Both the position numbers and the translations under genes were made by a program. A stretch of 64,000 nt of DNA, from contig CAAFZX010000006.1 in the NCBI GenBank assembly GCA_900767675.1, positions 23,944-87,943 of the forward strand, written 5' to 3'. The notes under the pieces are model-generated. The model searched no databases, was not told the DNA's origin, and saw only the letters and a program-made list of their open reading frames with translations. The DNA comes from an uncultured Collinsella sp. Its GTDB lineage: Bacteria; Actinomycetota; Coriobacteriia; Coriobacteriales; Coriobacteriaceae. Of the stretch, positions 16,378-24,938 are shown in pieces. Position 1 is the first letter of the stretch. Each line of letters starts with the position of its first letter.

Positions 16378-19125
16378 CTATTTCGCGTCGGCCCAGGTTA
16401 TGCCGGTGCTGGCTTCGGCGATGAGGGGTACGCGTAGGTCTACGACGTGCTCCATGACGTCGCGGACCATGGTGGTTAGGCGCTCGACTTCGTTGACGGG
16501 GCACTCAAAGTCCAGTTCGTCGTGTACCTGCAGAATCATGTGGGCGGCAAAGCCCTCTTCTTCCAGACGGCGGCTCACGCGGGCCATCGCGATCTTGATG
16601 ATGTCGGCCGCAGTGCCCTGCATGGGGTGGTTCATGGCCGTGCGCTCACCAAAGCCGCGGAGCTGTGGGTTTTTGGCCTTGAGCTCGGGAATATGGCGTC
16701 TGCGTCCATACATGGTCTCGGCATAGCCCGCCTGCTTGGCGCGCGCCACCACATTGTCGAGGAACGTGCGCACGCCCGGGTAGGCCTCGTAGTAGCGGTC
16801 GATCATGCCACGCGCCTCGGCCATCGAGATGTGCAGCGACTGCGAGAGACCGTAGGCCTGCTGACCGTACACGATGCCAAAGTTCACGGCCTTGGCGCGA
16901 CTGCGCAAGTCGGGCGTTACCTCGGACACGGGAACGCCAAATACGCGCGCGGCCGTCTCGGCATGGAAGTCCTCACCCTCGTTAAAGGCACGCACCAGAT
17001 GTTCATCACCCGAAAGATGCGCGAGCAGGCGCAGCTCGATCTGCGAGTAGTCCACCGCCAAAAAGACGCTGCCCTCGCCTGCCGAAAACGCCGTCTTGAC
17101 GGTACGACCCAGCTCCGAGCGCGTCGGGATGTTCTGCAGGTTCGGGTCGCTCGAGGACAGACGCCCCGTCGCGGTAATGGTTTGGTTGTACGTGGTGTGC
17201 ACGCGGCCGTCACCGCGGCGTAGCGGGCCCAACGTGTCCAGATAGGTTGACTTAATCTTGGACTTCTCGCGCCAGTCCAAGATCAGACGAACAATCTCGT
17301 GGTCGCGGGCAAGATCACTCAGTACCTTGGCGTTGGTCGAATAGTAGCCGCGCTTGGTCTTTTTGAGACCCTTGGTCGGAAGGCCCATCACATCAAAGAG
17401 CACATGCGAGAGCTGCATGGGGCTGCCGATGTTAAAGGTCTCGTCACCGGCAAGGTCGCGAATGCTTCGCTCGACCTCGGTGATCTGGGTCGCCAGGCCC
17501 TCGGACAGGCTGCGCAGACGGTCGGGATCCACGAGCATGCCCGCGCGCTCCATCTTGGCAAGCACCGGCACAAGCGGCATCTCGATGCCGTCGAACACGT
17601 TGGCGGCGTTCTCGCGGGCCATGCGGTCGCGCAGCGGTGCGACCAGCGCCAGCGTTAAGGCCGCCGTGCGGGCGGCAGGAGCCGGAGCGTCCTCGCCGGT
17701 GCCCTCTGCACCGCGCGCCGCAGGCAGCGCCATCTGCAGATAGGTATCGGCCAGATATGCCTCGTCGAACTCGGAGCGGTCGGAATCCAGCAGGTAGGCG
17801 GCAACCACGGTATCGAAGATGCGCGTGGAATCGGCAGCGAGCGGATCCATGAGCTCGGGCTCAGAAGAATCGATGGGCGAAAGCTCGTGCAACAGCGCCT
17901 TCATATCCGGGCTCGCCACGCGACCCTCCATAAACAGACGCGCGAGCACGCCGGCAATCACGCCGTGGACGAAGTTGAAGCCCTCGACCTCAGCCGCCGC
18001 ACAGCTGTCGCCCTCCTCGAGCGCGAACAGGCCCTTGGACGTCGCCAACCACAGCGTGCGCGTCAGTCCAAAGAGCGCGCCCTCTTCCTTGTCATCGTCC
18101 ACCACGGCGGCGACCCACTCACCGGCACCAATCGCACGGGAGACCTCAGCCGCAACGGCACCAAGCGCGTCAGCATCGCCGGCGGCCGCGCGAACCATCG
18201 CAGGCATCTCAAACACACTGGAGGCAGCAGCCCCGCCCTCGCCGCCGATCAGCGCCAAGAAACGGTTCTGCATGGCGGTGATACCAAGCGTACCCAGCGC
18301 CGCGGAAACCTCATCGGCAGAAAACGCCGGGAAGGACGTCGTCTCAAAATCGAGCTCAACGGGCGCATCGGTACGGATGGTCGCCACCTTACGGCTCAGC
18401 AGCGCGTCGTCGATGTGTGCACGCAGGTTTTCGCCCATCTTGCCCTTGACCTCGTCGGCGTGTGCGATGACCTCGTCCAGGCTTCCGTACTGCGCAATGA
18501 GCGCGCTCGCCTTTTTGGGGCCGATGCCCGGCACGCCGGGAATGTTATCGGACGTGTCGCCCTTCAGACCATAAAAGTCGGGCACGAGCGCCGGCGTAAT
18601 GCCGTGATACAGATCGTCCACGCTCTCAGGCGTCATGATCGCCACGTCGGACAGGCCCTTGCGGGTCGAGACCACGTTGACGTGCTCGGTCACGAGCTGA
18701 TACATATCGCGATCACCGGTCACCAGCAGCATGTCACAGCCGGCTTGCTCGCCCAGGCGCGCCATAGTGCCCAGGATGTCGTCGCCTTCCCAGCCCTCGG
18801 ACTGCAAAATCGGCACGTTGAGTGCCGCAAGCAGTTCCTTAATCATGGGGAACTGCGCATGCAGGTCGGGATCCATGGGCGGGCGCTGCGCCTTATACTG
18901 CGGCAGCATCTCCATGCGCACGCGCGGCTTGCCCTTATCAAACGCCACGACGACGCCGTCGGGATCAAAGGCGTCAATCATCTTGAGAAACATGTTCAAA
19001 AAGCCAAAGATCGCGTTGGTGGGACGACCATCGGGCGCGTTCATGGTCGGAGGCACGGCGTGGAAGGCGCGGTGCATGAGCGAGTTGCCGTCGATGACGG
19101 CAAAGGTACGGCGCTTGTCAGACAT
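16378..19125 (-). CDS. polA: DNA polymerase I
   Basis: The 915-residue enzyme does gap filling and primer removal. It has an N-terminal 5'-3' exonuclease domain (about 1-300, starting FAVIDGNSLMHRAFH and including KGDTSDNIPG), a middle exonuclease-like domain and the family-A polymerase domain. Polymerase motifs are A (DYSQIELR), B (KAVNFGIVYGQQAYGLS) and C (QVHDELDFE). I see no DxE pair in the middle domain, so 3'-5' proofreading is probably lost, as in several Gram-positive and Thermus enzymes. ATG 19125 follows GAGG. Confidence 0.95.
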   Translation of the reverse strand: MSDKRRTFAVIDGNSLMHRAFHAVPPTMNAPDGRPTNAIFGFLNMFLKMIDAFDPDGVVVAFDKGKPRVRMEMLPQYKAQRPPMDPDLHAQFPMIKELLAALNVPILQSEGWEGDDILGTMARLGEQAGCDMLLVTGDRDMYQLVTEHVNVVSTRKGLSDVAIMTPESVDDLYHGITPALVPDFYGLKGDTSDNIPGVPGIGPKKASALIAQYGSLDEVIAHADEVKGKMGENLRAHIDDALLSRKVATIRTDAPVELDFETTSFPAFSADEVSAALGTLGITAMQNRFLALIGGEGGAAASSVFEMPAMVRAAAGDADALGAVAAEVSRAIGAGEWVAAVVDDDKEEGALFGLTRTLWLATSKGLFALEEGDSCAAAEVEGFNFVHGVIAGVLARLFMEGRVASPDMKALLHELSPIDSSEPELMDPLAADSTRIFDTVVAAYLLDSDRSEFDEAYLADTYLQMALPAARGAEGTGEDAPAPAARTAALTLALVAPLRDRMARENAANVFDGIEMPLVPVLAKMERAGMLVDPDRLRSLSEGLATQITEVERSIRDLAGDETFNIGSPMQLSHVLFDVMGLPTKGLKKTKRGYYSTNAKVLSDLARDHEIVRLILDWREKSKIKSTYLDTLGPLRRGDGRVHTTYNQTITATGRLSSSDPNLQNIPTRSELGRTVKTAFSAGEGSVFLAVDYSQIELRLLAHLSGDEHLVRAFNEGEDFHAETAARVFGVPVSEVTPDLRSRAKAVNFGIVYGQQAYGLSQSLHISMAEARGMIDRYYEAYPGVRTFLDNVVARAKQAGYAETMYGRRRHIPELKAKNPQLRGFGERTAMNHPMQGTAADIIKIAMARVSRRLEEEGFAAHMILQVHDELDFECPVNEVERLTTMVRDVMEHVVDLRVPLIAEASTGITWADAK

Positions 19126-19291
19126 ATTGAATACCTCGCTTTGGGCTGGGCACGGTTTGCTCACACCAGTTTACACGCTCCCCGCCCCGCGGCCACCGCA
19201 CATCAGGCTTCCCTGCCGCCGCGGGCCCGCGCGTGATACGATGGCTCACGGTACATCAACCAGCACGATCGATCCGAAAGGAGCCTGCGTC

Positions 19292-20689
19292 ATGGAGCGT
19301 CCCTGCGCATGGAAAAAGTACACGCCACAGCAGATCGAGGAGCTCGAGGAGCTTTGCCGCGGCTATAAGCAGTTTTTGAGTGAGAACAAGACCGAGCGCC
19401 TGTGCGTCAAGACCGGTATCAAGATGGCCGAGGAGGCGGGCTACGTCGACCTGGAGACCGTGATCGCCGAGGGCCGCGCGCTCAAGGCCGGCGACAAGGT
19501 CTACGCCGCCAACCACGGCAAGGACCTCATGCTCGTCAACCTGGGCAGCGCCCCGCTCGAGCAGGGCTTTAACATCCTGGGTGCCCACGTGGACTCGCCA
19601 CGTCTGGACCTTAAGCAGAACCCCGCCTTCGAGGCCGGCGACATGGCCTACCTCGACACGCATTACTACGGCGGCGTCAAGAGCTATCACTGGGTCGCCT
19701 CCCCGCTCGCGCTCGTGGGCGTCATCTGCAAAAAGGACGGCACCACCGTCGACATCAACATCGGCGACAAGGCGGACGACCCGGTCTTTACCATCTCCGA
19801 CCTGCTGATCCACCTCTCGAGCGAGCAGATGGCCAAGCCCGCCAAGGACGCCGTCGACGCCGAAATCCTCGACGTAATCGTGGGCGGCCGTCCCGTCAAG
19901 TTTGATGAGGACGACAAGGACGCCCCCAAAGAGCCCGTCAAGCAGATGTTCCTGGACATCCTCAAGGAGCAGTACGACGTCGAGGAGGAGGACTTCCTCT
20001 CCGCCGAGATCGAGGTCGTGCCCGCCGGCCCGGCCCGCGACATGGGCCTCGACCGCTCCATGATCTTGGGCTATGGCCACGACGACCGCGTCTGTGCCTA
20101 CCCCTCCATGCTCGCCCAGATCGACGTCGCCAACGTGGAGCGCACGAGCATCACACTCATCGTCGACAAGGAGGAGATCGGTTCCGTGGGTGCCACCGGC
20201 ATGACGAGCCGCTTCTTCGAGAACACCGTCGCCGAGATCATGACGCTCGCCGGCGAGGATAGCCCGCTGGCCCTGCGCCGTGCACTCGCCCACAGCCGCA
20301 TGCTCTCCTCCGACGTGTCCGCCGGCTTCGACCCGGGCTATGCCGGCAAGTTCGAGACCAAGAACGCAGCTTTCATGGGTCGTGGCCTGTGCTTTAACAA
20401 GTACACGGGCAGCCGCGGCAAGGGCGGCTCTAACGACGCCGACGCCGAGTATGTGGCCCTCATCCGCGACATCATGGACGAGGCGGGCGTTGACTTCCAG
20501 ACCTGCGAGCTCGGCCGCGTCAACGCAGGTGGCGGCGGCACCATCGCCTACATCATGGCCAAGTACGGCATGAACGTCATCGACTCTGGCGTTGCCGTCC
20601 TGTCCATGCATGCCCTGTGGGAGGTCGCTAACAAGGCCGATATCTACGAGGCCTATCGCGGCTACAAGGCCTTCATCGAGCGCGCGTAA
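19292..20689 (+). CDS. M18 family aminopeptidase
   Basis: The 465-residue cytosolic zinc aminopeptidase is of the M18 (aminopeptidase I / ApeA) family. Metal-ligand blocks are GAHVDSPR (about residue 105), DKEEIGS near the middle and SMHALWE near the C-terminus. It probably removes acidic or neutral N-terminal residues. ATG 19292 follows AAAGGAG; the reading frame runs open far upstream but overlaps polA on the other strand. A strong terminator follows. Confidence 0.92.
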   Translation: MERPCAWKKYTPQQIEELEELCRGYKQFLSENKTERLCVKTGIKMAEEAGYVDLETVIAEGRALKAGDKVYAANHGKDLMLVNLGSAPLEQGFNILGAHVDSPRLDLKQNPAFEAGDMAYLDTHYYGGVKSYHWVASPLALVGVICKKDGTTVDINIGDKADDPVFTISDLLIHLSSEQMAKPAKDAVDAEILDVIVGGRPVKFDEDDKDAPKEPVKQMFLDILKEQYDVEEEDFLSAEIEVVPAGPARDMGLDRSMILGYGHDDRVCAYPSMLAQIDVANVERTSITLIVDKEEIGSVGATGMTSRFFENTVAEIMTLAGEDSPLALRRALAHSRMLSSDVSAGFDPGYAGKFETKNAAFMGRGLCFNKYTGSRGKGGSNDADAEYVALIRDIMDEAGVDFQTCELGRVNAGGGGTIAYIMAKYGMNVIDSGVAVLSMHALWEVANKADIYEAYRGYKAFIERA

Positions 20690-20702
20690 CCAACCCTTCA
20701 TC

Positions 20703-20778
20703 AGTTGCGGTGAAATACGGACTAAACTGGCCCCTAAACGGCCAAAACAGACCGTATTCCACCGCAACTTCTTTTTTG
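20703..20778 (+). terminator. terminator of the M18 aminopeptidase gene
   Basis: AGTTGCGGTG (20703-20712) pairs with CACCGCAACT (20760-20769); the stem continues with AATACGG/CCGTATT and a nested GGCC stem, followed by TTCTTTTTT. The next gene begins 14 bases later. Confidence 0.85.
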
Positions 20779-20792
20779 GCAGAGGAGAGTCC

Positions 20793-21602
20793 ATGCTGCA
20801 GGTCATCATTTCGCCCGCCAAGCAGATGCGTGCGGCCCAAGATGCTTTTGAAGTCCTGGGCATTCCACCTTTTGCGCGCGAGACGACTCGCCTCCACCGC
20901 GCACTGCTAGATATCGAACGAAATGAAGGCAGCGGCGGCCTGCAGGCGCTATGGAACGTGAGTGACAAACTGCTGGGGCCTTGCCTCAACACCCTGCATG
21001 AATTTGGGCCCATCCTGAAAAACGGCGATCTCGACAATCCCGCACTCGCCCGTCACCTCTCCCCTGCCGTCATGTCCTACCACGGCATTCAATACCAGAG
21101 CATGGCGCCCGAGGTGATGGATTCCGCGCAGCTCGCATGGCTGCAAAGCCACCTGTGGATCCTCTCTGGCCTCTACGGGTGCGTTCGCCCCTTTCATGCC
21201 GTTGAACCGTATCGGCTGGAGATGGGCGCGAAGCTTGCCGTCGACGATGCCCCAGACCTCTATGCGTTTTGGGGCGACAAGCTCGCACGGGCCATCGCTC
21301 CGGCGGGCTCCAACGCTACGATCGTCAACCTCGCGAGCGCGGAATACGCCAAAGCCGTTCTGCCCCGCCTCACCACCGATGCCACGGTCGTCACGTGCCT
21401 CTTTGGCGAAGGCATCCGCAACGGCAAGCCCATCCAGCGCTCGACCGCCAGCAAAAAGGCACGCGGCTCCATGGTGCGCTGGATGGCAGAAAACAAGCTC
21501 GAGGATGTAAGCGGGCTCACCGCGTTCGACGTTGGTTATCGCCACTTTCCCGAGCTTTCAAATAAGAGCACTTTGGTCTTCCTGAACGAACAGCCCTTGT
21601 AG
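20793..21602 (+). CDS. yaaA: YaaA (UPF0246) peroxide-stress protein
   Basis: The 269-residue protein is of the YaaA/DUF328 family, which binds DNA and lowers damage from hydrogen peroxide in E. coli by limiting free iron. The N-terminal IISPAKQM is diagnostic; LSGLYG and FDVGYRH near the C-terminus also fit. ATG 20793 follows AGAGGAGAG. Confidence 0.9.
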   Translation: MLQVIISPAKQMRAAQDAFEVLGIPPFARETTRLHRALLDIERNEGSGGLQALWNVSDKLLGPCLNTLHEFGPILKNGDLDNPALARHLSPAVMSYHGIQYQSMAPEVMDSAQLAWLQSHLWILSGLYGCVRPFHAVEPYRLEMGAKLAVDDAPDLYAFWGDKLARAIAPAGSNATIVNLASAEYAKAVLPRLTTDATVVTCLFGEGIRNGKPIQRSTASKKARGSMVRWMAENKLEDVSGLTAFDVGYRHFPELSNKSTLVFLNEQPL

Positions 21603-21642
21603 GACCACCGCTACTTTTGAATGTGCTGCCTAGGCACAGCGC

Positions 21643-22158
21643 CTATTCCGCCAAGCCGTCGGCTTTGGCAACTTCGTTTGTCGAGCCGTCCTGATAGGTA
21701 ATCTTGACATGCTCCACCTCGGACACCGCGACACCCGTCGGGGGCTCCAGGCGCCATTCCGTCAGGGCGATATCCATGGTCGTGGGGACATCTCCTTGAT
21801 CTTTGAGCTTCACCGTGAGCGTTTTGAGCGCCGCGTCAAACGTCACGCGTTCGATTTCTTCACCTGGAATGGACCCACCGCTCAGCTGCAGCTGGACAAA
21901 TCCATCGCACGGATACCAATAGTCGCCGGGAGCTGCCACCGTGTTGCCGCCAGAGACCTTCACCGTCATGATCGGCAGGGCATCATCGGCCTCAAACTCC
22001 CAGGCAGCGCCGCCGCGACCGCCAAACGTCCAGATACAAAAGGCAATCACCAGCACGGCAAGCACCGCAAAACCAATCGCGACAAGGCCACGGTGCGCAC
22101 GGCTTTCCTCGGCCGATACATCCCATTGCGTCTCTCGATATAGATGCTTGTCTTCCAT
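21643..22158 (-). CDS. single-span membrane protein of unknown function
   Basis: The 171-residue product has a short charged N-terminus, one transmembrane helix at about 24-44 (hydrophobic VAIGFAVLAVLVIAFC) and an extracytoplasmic domain of about 125 residues rich in beta-type residues. I do not recognise the domain. ATG 22158 follows GGGGAGG. It is divergent from thiC. Confidence 0.7.
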   Translation of the reverse strand: MEDKHLYRETQWDVSAEESRAHRGLVAIGFAVLAVLVIAFCIWTFGGRGGAAWEFEADDALPIMTVKVSGGNTVAAPGDYWYPCDGFVQLQLSGGSIPGEEIERVTFDAALKTLTVKLKDQGDVPTTMDIALTEWRLEPPTGVAVSEVEHVKITYQDGSTNEVAKADGLAE

Positions 22159-22183
22159 GTTCGCCTCCCCACAGGCACGCTCG

Positions 22184-22214
22184 TTGGCCCAATCGTACCC
22201 ATTCAGGCTATACT
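22184..22214 (+). promoter_or_regulatory. thiC promoter
   Basis: TATACT (22209-22214) is a good -10 box just before the riboswitch; TTGGCC at 22184 could be the -35 box with a 19-base spacer. Confidence 0.5.
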
Positions 22215-22225
22215 TGAGCCCATGA

Positions 22226-22315
22226 CATAACGGGGAGCTTGCAGGACAAGACGGCAGGCTGAGATTGGGCGCGCCCGCCCTGACCCGCAAACCTGATATG
22301 GGTAATGCCAACGAA
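22226..22315 (+). promoter_or_regulatory. TPP (THI-box) riboswitch
   Basis: The conserved TPP aptamer blocks are all present in order: CGGGGAGC, GGCTGAGA, CCCTGACCC, ACCTGATATGGGTAATGCCA. In the family, binding of thiamine pyrophosphate blocks translation or continues termination. Here the aptamer ends just before the thiC ribosome site, so control of translation initiation is the likely mode. Confidence 0.95.
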
Positions 22316-22328
22316 GGGAGCCGTGCCA

Positions 22329-23663
22329 ATGAGCACACAGACCGAGCCCAAGCTCGTCACGCAAATCGACTTCGCCCGCGCCGGGCAGATCACACCGCAG
22401 ATGAAGGAGGTTGCCGAGCGCGAGCATCGCGACCCCGAGTACATCCGCGAGCGTGTGGCCGACGGCCGCATCGCCATTCCCGCCAACATCGTGCATATCA
22501 AAAAGGGCATGCGCGCCTTTGGTGTCGGCGAGGGCCTGTCCACTAAGGTCAACGTCAACCTGGGCATCTCGGGCGACAAGGCCGATGCCGCCGAGGAGTG
22601 GAAGAAGGTCAAGATCGCCGAGGACTTTGGCGCCGACGCCATCATGGACCTCTCCAACTCGGGCAAGACGCGCCAGTTCCGCCAGCAGCTCATCGACGAA
22701 ACGCCGCTCATGGTGGGCACCGTCCCCATGTACGACGCCATCGGCTACATGGAAAAGCCGCTGGTCAAGCTGACCAAGGACGACCTGTTCGAGGTCGTGC
22801 GCGCGCATGCCGAGGACGGCGTGGACTTTATGACCATCCACTGCGGCATCAACAAGTCGGTCACCAAGACCTTTAAGGAGACCGGCCGCCTGATGAACAT
22901 CGTCAGCCGCGGCGGTTCGCTGCTGTTTGGCTGGATGGAGGTCACCGGCAACGAAAACCCCTTCTACGAGTACTTTGACGAGCTGCTCGAGATTTGCCAC
23001 GAGTACGACGTGACGATTTCGCTCGGCGACTCCTGCCGCCCGGGCTGCCTCTACGACTCCAACGACGCCACCGAGACCGCCGAGATGATCGAGCTGGGCA
23101 AGCTGTGCAAGCGCGCCTGGGCCGCCGGCGTCCAGGTCATGGTCGAGGGACCGGGCCATATGGCGCTCGACGAGATCGCCGCCAACATGAAACTGCAGAA
23201 GCGCCTGTGCCACAACGCCCCGTTCTATGTGCTCGGGCCGCTGGTGACCGATATCGGCGTGGGTTACGACCACATCACCGCTGCCATCGGCGGCGCCATC
23301 TCCGCCAGCTCCGGCGCCGACTTCCTGTGCTACGTGACGCCGGCCGAGCACTTGTGCCTGCCCAACGCCCAAGACGTGCTCGATGGCCTCATGGCTACCA
23401 AGATCGCCGCACACGCCGCCGATATCGCCAAGAAGGTGCCGCACGCCCGCAACATGGACGACAAGATGGGCCAGGCACGCCGCAAGCTCGACTGGGACGC
23501 CATGTGGAAGTGTGCGCTCGACCCAGTTACGGGCAAGAAGCGCTACGAGGAGTCTCCCGCCGCCACCGAGGGCACTTGCACCATGTGTGGCAAGATGTGC
23601 GCCGTCCGTACCGTTAACAAGGTGTTCGAAGGCACAACGATCGACCTCGGCATGGAGGATTAG
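22329..23663 (+). CDS. thiC: phosphomethylpyrimidine synthase
   Basis: The 444-residue radical-SAM-type enzyme makes HMP-phosphate from aminoimidazole ribotide. MDLSNSGK, VEGPGHM, YVTPAEHL and the C-terminal CTMCGKMC cluster-binding motif mark the short bacterial ThiC form. The cysteine spacing C-x2-C-x3-C differs slightly from the C-x2-C-x4-C of E. coli. ATG 22329 follows GAAGGGAG. It is controlled by the TPP riboswitch and followed by thiD, the next pathway enzyme. Confidence 0.95.
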   Translation: MSTQTEPKLVTQIDFARAGQITPQMKEVAEREHRDPEYIRERVADGRIAIPANIVHIKKGMRAFGVGEGLSTKVNVNLGISGDKADAAEEWKKVKIAEDFGADAIMDLSNSGKTRQFRQQLIDETPLMVGTVPMYDAIGYMEKPLVKLTKDDLFEVVRAHAEDGVDFMTIHCGINKSVTKTFKETGRLMNIVSRGGSLLFGWMEVTGNENPFYEYFDELLEICHEYDVTISLGDSCRPGCLYDSNDATETAEMIELGKLCKRAWAAGVQVMVEGPGHMALDEIAANMKLQKRLCHNAPFYVLGPLVTDIGVGYDHITAAIGGAISASSGADFLCYVTPAEHLCLPNAQDVLDGLMATKIAAHAADIAKKVPHARNMDDKMGQARRKLDWDAMWKCALDPVTGKKRYEESPAATEGTCTMCGKMCAVRTVNKVFEGTTIDLGMED

Positions 23664-23709
23664 CTTTTTCGAGGTAATCACCAGCAAGCCCACTGCAACG
23701 CCCGTCAAT

Positions 23710-23725
23710 TGTTGACATGTGAACA
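23710..23725. promoter_or_regulatory. near-palindrome upstream of thiD
   Basis: TGTTGACATGTGAACA is a 16-base near-perfect palindrome (one mismatched pair) that also contains TTGACA. It may be an operator over a promoter. Confidence 0.3.
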
Positions 23726-23758
23726 TTTGCTTACATTTGCGTAAAGATTGCATCGCCC

Positions 23759-23799
23759 GCCCGGGTTCGGAATACAGCCGGCCCGGGCATCTTTATAAT
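23759..23799 (+). terminator. thiC terminator overlapping a thiD -10 box
   Basis: GCCCGGG (23759-23765) pairs with CCCGGGC (23782-23788), then ATCTTT. A TATAAT box follows at 23794-23799, 47 bases before the thiD start. A short terminator and a thiD promoter may share this site. Confidence 0.5.
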
Positions 23800-23845
23800 G
23801 CAGACTTAAAGACCCATTTGAATCCGACCGGACAAGGGAGTGAGC

Positions 23846-24676
23846 ATGGATCGCAGTAAGGTACCTGCCGTTCTATCCATCGCGGGATCCGATTCCAGCG
23901 GCGGTGCCGGCATTCAGGCCGACATCAAGACCATCACGGCGCACCGCCTGTATGCCGAGACGGCCATCACCGCCATCACAGCGCAAAACACCCTGGGCGT
24001 CACCGCCGTGCAGGATATCTCGCCAGATATCGTAGCCGCGCAAATTGACACTGTCTTTGACGATATCCGCCCAAGCGCCGTCAAAATCGGCATGGTTTCT
24101 TCTGTCGAGATTATCGAAGTCATCGCCGACCGCTTGAGCGCCTGGAACGCAACGAACGTGGTCGTCGACCCCGTCATGGTTGCCACCTCGGGCGCGCGCT
24201 TGATTGCAGAGGATGCCTCCGAGGCACTCACCCGCCGCCTGTTCCCGTTGGCAACGGTCATCACCTCCAACATTCCCGAGGCTATGGCGCTGCTCGACTA
24301 CGAGGTCGATTCCGAGCGCACACAGCAAAATGCCGCTATGCTCCTCACCCGCCGCTTTGGCTGCGCAGCCTTGGTTAAGGGCGGTCATTTTGTCAACGAG
24401 GCCAACGACGTACTGGCCGAGCCTGCACCCCTCGATGACGAGGGCAACCACCTGGGCGATCCGCCCACCACGTGGTTTCGCCACAAGCGTATCGACACCA
24501 ATAACACGCACGGCACTGGCTGCACGCTCTCGTCCGCCATCGCCTGCGCGCTGGCCCAGGGCATGGAACTTGCCGACGCCATCAACGCCGGCAAGGCCTA
24601 TCTAACCGGCGCTCTCGCCGCCGGCTTTGACATGGGCAAAGGCTCCGGCCCCGTCAACCACATGTGGCAGTACTGA
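23846..24676 (+). CDS. thiD: HMP kinase / HMP-phosphate kinase
   Basis: The 276-residue ribokinase-fold enzyme phosphorylates hydroxymethylpyrimidine phosphate, next to ThiC in thiamine synthesis. IAGSDSSGGAGIQADIK at the N-terminus, DPVMVATSG and the anion-hole block NTHGTGCTLSSAIA are diagnostic. ATG 23846 is five bases after GGGAG. The final codons TGG CAG TAC TGA are supplied by the prophage: the right attachment site preserves TGG CAG TAT TAA. Confidence 0.95.
   Translation: MDRSKVPAVLSIAGSDSSGGAGIQADIKTITAHRLYAETAITAITAQNTLGVTAVQDISPDIVAAQIDTVFDDIRPSAVKIGMVSSVEIIEVIADRLSAWNATNVVVDPVMVATSGARLIAEDASEALTRRLFPLATVITSNIPEAMALLDYEVDSERTQQNAAMLLTRRFGCAALVKGGHFVNEANDVLAEPAPLDDEGNHLGDPPTTWFRHKRIDTNNTHGTGCTLSSAIACALAQGMELADAINAGKAYLTGALAAGFDMGKGSGPVNHMWQY
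24663..24672 (+). repeat. attL core
   Basis: TGTGGCAGTA overlaps the last codons of thiD and recurs at 61797-61806. The following bases C-T-G-AGA and T-T-A-AGA are also similar in the two copies. Confidence 0.8.
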
Positions 24677-24702
24677 GACAGTTTGCCGCAGCTCGCTAAT
24701 GA

Positions 24703-24754
24703 TGCTGACCATCAGGCAAAACGCGCTGAACGTACCGCAACACGCTGACCGTAC
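24703..24754. repeat. possible integrase arm-type sites
   Basis: CGCTGAACGTAC (24724-24735) and CGCTGACCGTAC (24743-24754) are direct repeats 19 bases apart, with a partial third copy TGCTGACC at 24703. They lie inside the prophage end, where arm-binding sites are expected. Confidence 0.45.
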
Positions 24755-24795
24755 TTAGGGTTTTGCGCCCACTTGGGATATTCGAGGGATACGAG

Positions 24796-24832
24796 AAAGG
24801 GGCCGTGGCGACGAACCGCCACGGCCCCTTTT
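24796..24832. terminator. bidirectional terminator at the prophage edge
   Basis: AAAGGGGCCGTGGCG (24796-24810) pairs with CGCCACGGCCCCTTT (24817-24831). It ends the leftward late phage operon and also shields it from thiD readthrough. Confidence 0.88.
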
Positions 24833-24836
24833 GCTG

Positions 24837-24938
24837 TTATCGCCCGCGGTCGCTCCCGCCCCAGATCAGGGCGAGCGCGACAACCGTGACGAAGCTGCCC
24901 AAAATCGCGCCGAGCGCCGCGCTCATGACGAAAGCCAT
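24837..24938 (-). CDS. 33-residue single-helix membrane protein
   Basis: This small gene overlaps the endolysin stop as TAATG. The product is one hydrophobic helix (about residues 3-27) with a short basic-acidic tail. It is the last gene of the lysis region. A role in lysis is possible from position only. Confidence 0.6.
   Translation of the reverse strand: MAFVMSAALGAILGSFVTVVALALIWGGSDRGR

Noticed and set aside
22203..23753. 516-codon leftward open frame
   Set aside because: It is the shadow of thiC, which has the riboswitch, ribosome site and family motifs on the other strand.
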